Below, one piece after another: positions 56,152-64,000 of a DNA stretch of 64,000 bases. This DNA comes from Rotaria sordida. Taxonomy: Eukaryota; Rotifera; Eurotatoria; Philodinida; Philodinidae. Under the pieces are notes generated by a model. It was given only the letters and a program-made list of their open reading frames with translations. It was not told the origin of the DNA and made no database searches. The translations under genes and the position numbers were made by a program. The DNA lies in contig CAJNOL010000182.1 in NCBI GenBank assembly GCA_905250125.1, positions 1 through 64,000 of the forward strand, given 5' to 3'. Numbering within the stretch: position 1 is the first letter of the stretch; every line of letters begins with the position of its first letter.

Positions 56152-59100
56152 TTTGACTGTCAAATGCTCTTCTGTCTGTGTTCTGCTCAAATGTGAGTTT
56201 ATATAAAGGTGTTAGATAAACTGACAAAAATAAACATTTACATAAGAATTTTTGATATCAACTTGATTCATATGCACTGTAATTTCAGTCATATGTTGTA
56301 AGAGAACTATGACGTAATTGCTCTCTAAAATTATCAATATAGATCTTGACAAAGCAAAAGCATTCAACTGACATAGTCTTAAGAGTTTTAATTTCAAAAT
56401 GCAACTTATTTCATCATCATTAGGAAACGCAAAAAAATTGCTTTAATTTTCAATGTTATACTGAATTTGTTATAAGCATCATGCTGAAATAAATCAATTA
56501 TAATAAAGTGCCTTCAATATTGTTCTAATTTATCTTGTATTCTTGAATCAAGAAAAATTTCACATTCTCTATTTCATAAAATTTAGTTTTGAGTTTTCAG
56601 AGCAAATTAAAAATATTATCTAATCTTCTTTTATAGTATTAGATTTAATTTTACATTTTAATTTTCTTCATAATTAGTCAGACGAGTACGTCAATCTTTT
56701 ATCCATTTGGTTCTCATGTTTAACGCATATTTTCCATCGGAAAGTATGCTAGTCATCCATTATTTTATTAATAATACTAATAAGTTCATCATCTTAAGAA
56801 TGAGAATGGAAAAACACTGACATTTTTGCACTTGGACCATTAATGACGTCGCGCAAAAATTTTACGCACCAAGAAATAGAGCGAATGATGCAATAGACAA
56901 CGAACAAAGCTACAACTCATCTAATTTCGCGAGATGATTGCTATTGAGATATCAAGTTTGTGTAGGGACGACTTCTTCATTGTTGTTCCTATAACAATTT
57001 CCTTTCCGCCTTTGAACAGTACGATTTTATTCAGTTCGATAGAATGAAATACTATCTATCCAAATATAGATGAACTTTTATATTTCGTTTTGAAAATAAA
57101 CAAAAAAAAATGTTTTCTCAATGAAAAGAATCTTCAAATGAAAAAAAATTGATGCAGTTTTGAGATGATCATATATAACCTGATATCTTTCCCATGAAAT
57201 TGTCTACACATTTTTGGAGCCAATTGGATACATTGCAGAATATGGTTATACCAACAACAACATGTAAGTGTCATATGATTTCATACAGCAATTGCAGTTA
57301 GAATGATTCGTTATAGGTTTAGTATGTTATTATGGAAACTGGATCTCATATTTGTATCGTAGTAATCATTAAAGCAACTATAAGCTCAGTGATTTCGTTG
57401 CAAATCGATCTCACTTATACATAATGACTTTTACTTTACAGAATTTATACTATTTGACAACAATAAGAATTCATATCAACAAAAAGTCTATGACCTATAA
57501 TTGGTAATACGTTTTCCCACACTCCGCAAACGAAATTAATTTCAGTTCTCACATTCATCATTTGCTGTCATAGATTCAGCTTTGGCTTTCTATTTTAATT
57601 GAATTCATGATAGTGCACATTAGAAAGTTAAGACTCACTGATCATGCAATATTGATTGTTTGCTCCTTTCACTATGTCAACGTCACTCTTCTTGAACAGA
57701 TCTTTGCAGCCATCACACGAATAGCATCGAAGATCATCTGTCGATTGGCTCAAAACTATAATAATCAAAAACTTATTATCTATCAAATGAAGTCTCACTG
57801 TATCAATTTTCTACTTAGAAGAAGAAGGCAGATCGAGAACGAGTGTCTAAGAACCAACATGTGAAGATAATGTATACGCCAACAATACAGTCGTCTCGTA
57901 AGCAGTAAGTTTTGTAATTGGATTCTGATCTTTTTCTATGTGCCCACATATATAGAATTAGTGGTCGAAACACAAGAGAAGCTTTGAAAATGCACGAGCA
58001 AACAGAATCCTTGATAAAATTGTTTCGTCAACACACTCGCTTATAGCATTAAAGTGTCTGTCACAAGTAATCAAGTGGGTCAAATTGAGAGAGGAGGGAT
58101 GCGTGTTGGTGGAGAAAAGGCAAGAAAGAAGATACGCTCCTACTCAACAACCCATCCTTACCCCCAACCTTCTTCGAGAGTACATCAATTATCCAGATAA
58201 TTTCTGTTAAAAACTGCGTTGCACTCGTTCTACTTGAGCCTTGTCGATCTTGTTGCGAAAATATTCTATATCTTGGTGACATTTGACATAAAAAAACTAG
58301 TGTTACTAAGAAACCGAAATTCTTCAGCTGAAAACATTTTTATAAATTCGACAAAACGATATAAAACACAATTCAAGCAATTTCCACAAACAAGAATAAT
58401 ATCTTATAGGAGCTACTCTGCAATAATCTCGATTTTAATGATCAACAATATGTTGAACAATCAGATGACAAGTACTGCTCTTTTGATTAAATCAACAAGC
58501 TATCATAACAGATTATCATCGTTAAGATTGAGGCCATAAGTGTGACAACGATGGTCTGCTTGAATGATGGTGAGAGTGTGGTAATGTGTGGTGAGTATGA
58601 GTATTGGTGTACGTGAAGTTCAGGCATCGATCTATGTCTGAGCTTAGCGATAGGTGTGCGTGTTGACAGGCAAGGTGGGGGGGAGGGAGGCGTGATGACG
58701 TGGGTCTCAGTACGATATGAGAGTATTAGGGTGAAGAAGTGACGAACACCTTTTATTCTTCTACTTTTTACCTTATTAATTTTATCGTTCACTATTCAGC
58801 AAGATCTATTCACATTGGATTCAGTAAAGGAGAGTCGATAACTGACGAAATTGGTGCTCTCGACAAATTTGATTTTCTTCTGTGTTAGACATTCAGACAA
58901 GCTGCGACGGCAGTAATCCGTGGTAGAAGAAGCTTCACAATACTTTTTGTGTGCCGCCCAGAGCGAGAGTAATAGTGCACGTTTTTCATACGTATACAAT
59001 ATCTAACAATAGATGACAACAAGCTGTTTTCATCCATCTACATAGAAGTCGGCCAGGCCAGCATTCACGATTTGACCAAACTTCCACATGCTGCTAATGG

Positions 59101-61700
59101 TATCAAAGCATCAACCTAATAAAAGTATTGTAAGATTACCGTTCCCAAGACATGATATTGGGCTTTTTACATTTCATATTTTGTAGATGTCGATCAGAAA
59201 AATTATAACTCTGAGGGTGAGTAGGAATGTGGATGTGGATGTGGATTTTCTCTAGATATCCGCATCCACACCGAGACACTAGTTGCAGATACTCATATTC
59301 TACACCTTCCATAGATTCAATCTTTTCGGTGTCCTAAGAATATTAAAACAGTTCGCTTGGTTTGCGTCAATGGTTCTCTTCTCTACACTTGTACTACGCT
59401 TGAATTTGACGCCTGCTTTATTTTGTTATTTTGATGTGTTGACAGTGCCTGTTCTAACCCCTTTCTTTTAGCCCTCTCATTGCTATTTTTCAAGTAGATT
59501 TACTGTTTGCGTTCTATGTATCCTCGGAAACTGCTATATTTTTTCTGCATGTTAGTTTTGAGTTTGTTTGCGAAAAGAATCTTCAAACGATATTATACTT
59601 CAATATAGAATTGGACTCATGGATTAGATTTTTTTCTGGATTTGTTACAGTGAAACTTGAGACAGTTGTATTAGTTATCTTTATGAGCTCAAAAACTGAT
59701 CAGCACTCTTGTACTCATAATTCGATGGTCAGAATTCTACTCGGTTGAGTTGGAAATATGCAGATTTTGAATTCGGTTTGGTCACTTTCTGTTGATCAAC
59801 ATGACATCAACTTAAGCTTTTGATCGGTAGTTTGAATGAGAGCAAGTTCATGATTTTGATTTTGGCTGTGAGAAGACAGTTCATGTCGAATACAGATTGC
59901 TGGCTTCCTAGTAGTTTATAAACCGATTACCGTTGTCAACGTGTGTGCCGTAGTATCTGTATTTGTCGATTGTGGATGAATTTATTGAATAATTCTCTAC
60001 GTCTAACCTTGCATTCACGGTATCATTAAGAATAAGAACATTGCTTACTGAAACTTGGTTGGTACAATTGTACAGATCTTCTTAAAAAGGATATTTTTCT
60101 ACGTCGTTTTTATATTCTGTAAGGCCATCAACAACGATGATGATTATTGTTGAGCTATCTTTGAAATGTTCCGTCATGATACATTTTGATATCTTTTCTG
60201 ATGAATACAGTAGTTTTACTAGTCTAGAACTTATGAACAAAGACAATAGTACATTTTCGTTTTGCTATTACTGAAGAATATTAGAAATGTTATATTATAA
60301 CACTCAGCGTTTTATAATACATGCTGGGTTGCCTTTATGTGTGTCAATGATGTTCTTGAATCACTATCAGGACGATATTGATTTTAAAGCACCCAAGAAT
60401 GAATACGTGTAGTTTTTCATGTTTTTTGAGAATTCATACATTCTTTCAGATGACTGCCCTATCATATGCTTGAATTTTGTGGAAGTTCCTTGTATTCCTA
60501 CGATGAAACAACATACTATTACTCAAAACGTTCTTTTTTTCAATTCTTGTTTTCGGAACCATTGTGAAATAGGCTTCGGATAGCTAATCATGAAGCTCTT
60601 TACTAGAGCTCATCTTAGACCTATATATGATGACGTTATCTATCCGACACGGTGCAAAAGTGAAATATTGGATTTTATTGAACAGAAATAGTTCATTCAA
60701 TTTTAATCCAAATTTATAATCAGTCTATCTCCTACCAACTCATATTCGTCAAGATTAAAAAGTGCAATGAATCGAACCGTCGTGATATTCAATTTTCTTC
60801 CAAGATCGAAATAGAAGAGCTCTTCATTTCTAAAAAGAAAAAAAGGAAATTACTGTAAAATAAGGAAATGTTCTTTCTAGTGTTTGACACAAAGTTTAGT
60901 AGATACAGAATTTCTTACGGAAATAAAGATCATTTCAATTTCCTAACCATTCTTAAGAAAATTTTTTTTATATTGAACATTTTCATATAGAAAATTAGAA
61001 ACTATGTTCCGACTAATGATTATGTGTCAAAAGTTTCCTATTTATAAATTTTTTCTTATCATCATAAAAGATATTTTTATCATAACAGAATTTTTAATTA
61101 GTACATAACATCTGTTATAATACTTTCTTGTGTTAGAAAAATGAGTAGGTATTATCATGAAAAATATTTCAAGCAGAAATACCGCATTTTGCATTTCAAA
61201 GTTATATCAACTAGATTGTATTTAGTATCTTGAGCGAGTCTATAATAGATAAAATATTCATTTATTGAACATAATTAATTTCTTTGAAAAGCTATATTAC
61301 TGTCAAAATAATTCATTTGGAAATCTCAAGTTTCACTTATCACTAAATTTGATGTGAAGAAATGAATTTCCGTTTGCATCTAATTGACATTTTTTTTTTA
61401 TTTAATACTTTTTTAACTTATTATTATTATTTTTGAAACAAGAAAAACACTTTTTATATAAGCATTATATATACACTGACAGCCACAAGACAAAAAAAAA
61501 AAGAAATAAAACAAAAAGAAAACAGAACCAAATATATTTATATAAAGAGATGGAAGTGACAAAAGAAAAATAAACGAATATGTGTTTTTTCTTCAAGCAT
61601 ATAAACATGATTATCAATGACTTAAAGTAAAGTTCATTGTGCATGTTAATTAATTAAACTACAAGAGGAAAAAAATCAATTATTCACATAAAATAAATCA
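56152..61700. other. Long region without recognisable genes
   Basis: 5.5 kb between the membrane protein gene and the calcium sensor. 57900-59300 is less AT-rich than the rest, with a G-rich tract (58672-58691) and short GT-rich words, but the open frames on both strands (57607-57864 +, 58061-58282 -, 58796-58999 -, 59283-59471 +) have no family motifs. It may be a graveyard of old insertions. 61380-61560 holds poly-T/poly-A rich 3'-flank sequence of the calcium sensor gene. Confidence 0.5.
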
Positions 61701-62711
61701 TTATCGTTCAGGATCGCTTGTATCGGCAGTTAACATTTGATATAAGACTCGATCAGCCATACAACCTCGAATGAATTCTTCTTCTGTAATGACTCTAAAG
61801 AAAAAAGAAAGAAATTTATATAATAGAAAATCATAAAGATTCTTACCCATTTTTATCTTCATCCTATTAAAGAAATAGTTTTAAATTAGTAGTTATTTAA
61901 AAACAAAAATGAAATATTGAAAAACAAAAAAATTATCTTACCATAACAGCAAATATTTGAGCTGTTCGACTTTCAGGTGTATCAGTAGGATCACGACCTG
62001 CAATGATGCCATTCGATGCATTTTGTGAAACATTAGCACCGAGTAAATCATAGATAGACTATATATAAATAAAATATTCTGTCTAGGTATTCAAATCGTT
62101 CATTTCTTACTTCAATAATTTTTAACATTTCTTGTCGATCAATACTTCCATTTGAATCAATATCATACATTTTGAAAGCCCATTTTAATTTCTTTTCAGG
62201 ATTACCTTTTGCTGAAAAAAAATCGATTCTTTTTATTCATTGTCACATATTCAAGCAATAAATCATACCTGTAATATTAATTGCCATTAGAAATTCTCTA
62301 TAAAAGAAAAAAAAAACCATTATTGTGATTCAATAATTTACATTATCAATGTTCTAAGATAATAATGAAAGACAAGGACATATCCGAACATAATAGAAAT
62401 AATGGATTAGAATGAAAGCATTTGTCTATGTCGACATAATGATGAATCGATTTTCATATGTTCATATCAATGAATAACATAAAACGGAAATAGTCAAATA
62501 TGTATGTTTATGAGAAGCAATAATAATATTAATATATTTACGAAAAAAAATAAAAGACGAAAACTTACTTAAAATCGATTTTGCCTGAATTATCAGCATC
62601 AAATGTACGAAATATATGTGTACAAAATGCTTCAGCTTGTCCATTGGGAAAAAATTGGCGATAGACTTGAATGAATTTTTTTCTTGTCAATTCACCATTG
62701 GGACAATCGAG
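61701..62711 (-). CDS. Neuronal calcium sensor (hippocalcin/VILIP-like), 5' exon(s) not found
   Basis: Exons 62569-62711, 62269-62297, 62111-62211, 61942-62058, 61847-61863 and 61701-61794 join in frame to about 166 residues and cover a neuronal calcium sensor from the degenerate first EF-hand (LDCPNGELT, the CPxG form that does not bind calcium) to the C-terminus. Functional loops are EF2 [14 protein letters not shown]3 [12 protein letters not shown] and EF4 DEDKNGVITEEE. NCS proteins are N-myristoylated calcium switches that move to membranes and regulate kinases, cyclases and channels. The exon with the MGxxxS start and the WYKGF-type segment is missing; it should lie beyond 62711, past an intron exceeding 1.3 kb or outside the window. 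A loop insertion ([18 protein letters not shown]) precedes EF4. One exon is only 17 bases long and encodes half the EF4 loop. Confidence 0.9.
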
Positions 62712-64000
62712 CTAAAGAAATAAAGAAAAGAAAAATAAAAGATTTGTTATTCTAATTATGACAAGCATAAGATTAATGTCAAAATAGAAATGTTCATTGT
62801 CTTGTGAATGATTTCTTTTCAATAACGATTCGCTTTATTCATTTCAATCAATACATATAGTCAAAGTATATTCCGAGTTTCATAGAAAACAAACTCAATA
62901 CATATATAGCAATAATAAAGTTTTTTCTTTCATTTTTCTAAAGAAACACAATTATCAATTGTGGAAGTATTAATCCTTTGAGATATATCATACTACTTGT
63001 TAACATATGATCATTGTTCTATTTATTATCTCACATAAATATTAGTTATAATTAAAAATGTTCAAAAAGTCGTTTTTATTTCACATTATAAAGTCAAATT
63101 TTTTATTTTTTTATTCTTACGACTCATATTCTTCATTTTTCTTTTTGAACTTTTAAAAATTTCAATAATCTATTTGAAACATCAATTTATTATGCAATGT
63201 AATATGTGCTCATGACTTCTCCATTGTGTCTACTGATTTCATAGGTTACTTTTTTTTGGAATGTTTAGAATGTGATTTCACAAGGGAAAAGATAATTTTA
63301 TTGTAGGAGAAAATGTTTGAAAAACATCTCATGAGAATATTGTTATTTTTTTCCATTAAAAAATGAATTCTGTTGTAGAAATAGCGTTTCATCACTTCAA
63401 CAAGAGTATTATATAATATGATTATATAGAAAGTTATAGATTTCAAAAAAATAGAATGCATTTTTTTCTGTATAATTTATGATAAAACAAACAATAATTT
63501 CAATATCAAATAGAACTTTTTCAGAAAGATCAATTCATACTATAACGAATTGATCTAAAATATCTTATTCTATGTTATATTATACAATACATTAATGTAT
63601 CTATCTACGAGAAAACTAAATCGTATAGGAAACTAGTAAAAAAAAAAAGGAAATCAGTATTATAATATGGAAATATTCTGATGTTTGTCGTTTATTGACG
63701 GATAATTTCTTTTCCGTTCTGAGTCTAAACGACGAGCATTAAATTCTTTTATGGATTATTCCTATTGAAATAAAAACAACAACAACAACAACAAAATTCG
63801 TTCAACAATCATGATGAGAAATAGGAAATTGTAAAAAACAAAATCATATACTCAATATATCAGAATATGTTTTTTTCTTTTGTTATATTCTATCGTCAAA
63901 ATTTAATCAATTCTCTACTGTGTTCTCCATGGTAGAATGATTTTTTTTTTCTCATATATAAAAAGTATCATTGTTTATGTTCATTCATCCGATCTCTTTT
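62712..64000. other. Probable first intron of the calcium sensor gene
   Basis: AT-rich sequence with no exon I can support; an (AAC)n tract sits near 63776-63794. If the calcium sensor's 5' exon lies outside the window, all of this is intron. Confidence 0.5.

Noticed and set aside
58540..58700. Possible telomere-like or TGTGGG repeats
   Set aside because: The GT/G-rich words are irregular and not tandem, so no telomeric array can be claimed.
1..64000. tRNA, rRNA and CRISPR arrays
   Set aside because: No A/B-box pair with cloverleaf, no rRNA-like block and no regularly spaced direct repeats were seen on reading both strands; a dedicated tRNA scan was not possible.

Overview
The window looks like nuclear DNA of an invertebrate animal. 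I infer a bdelloid rotifer, probably one with an AT-rich genome such as Rotaria or a relative. The reasons are: roughly 70% A+T throughout; protein genes cut by many very short GT-AG introns (often 45-70 bp, T-rich before the AG); animal-type families (NRBP pseudokinase, neuronal calcium sensor, TMEM126, CCDC115, mesothelin/stereocilin-like protein); and strong splice acceptors just upstream of several start codons, as expected where spliced-leader trans-splicing is used. The species cannot be fixed from the window alone.

Layout. 1-7217 is gene-poor and holds diverged inverted repeats and decayed sequence. 7218-7715 (+) is a one-exon dual-specificity phosphatase. 8193-14503 (-) is a complete 14-exon NRBP pseudokinase gene with a probable alternative first exon at 15970-16035. 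16000-25600 is mostly non-coding but holds a 1.6-kb foldback element (17970-19606) and a small secreted cysteine-rich peptide gene (21755-22063). 25624-32961 (-) is a 24-exon gene for a secreted, probably GPI-anchored mesothelin/stereocilin-like protein of about 1229 residues. 33959-35942 (-) is a membrane-anchored prolyl 4-hydroxylase, preceded closely by a TMEM126 gene (36064-36627, -). 40020-40803 (-) holds CCDC115 and a small tightly spaced downstream gene. 41474-48888 (+) is a tandem array of acyl-protein thioesterase genes: one pseudogene and two spliced copies. 49368-52733 (-) holds two intronless genes that I read as an RNA-repair pair. 54992-56151 (-) is a membrane protein of unnamed family. 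61701-62711 (-) is the C-terminal four-fifths of a neuronal calcium sensor whose 5' exon(s) lie beyond what I can find.

The most interesting part is 49.4-52.7 kb. One gene joins a DUSP23-like cysteine phosphatase, a P-loop polynucleotide-kinase-like domain and an ATP-dependent RNA ligase. The next gene on the same strand has the two HxT motifs of a 2H phosphoesterase followed by a helical-repeat region. Together they could supply the healing and sealing activities of fungal/plant-type RNA repair (cyclic phosphodiesterase, kinase, ligase), with an added Cys-phosphatase. Both are uninterrupted reading frames among neighbours split about every 100 bases, so acquisition by transfer or retrocopying is worth testing.
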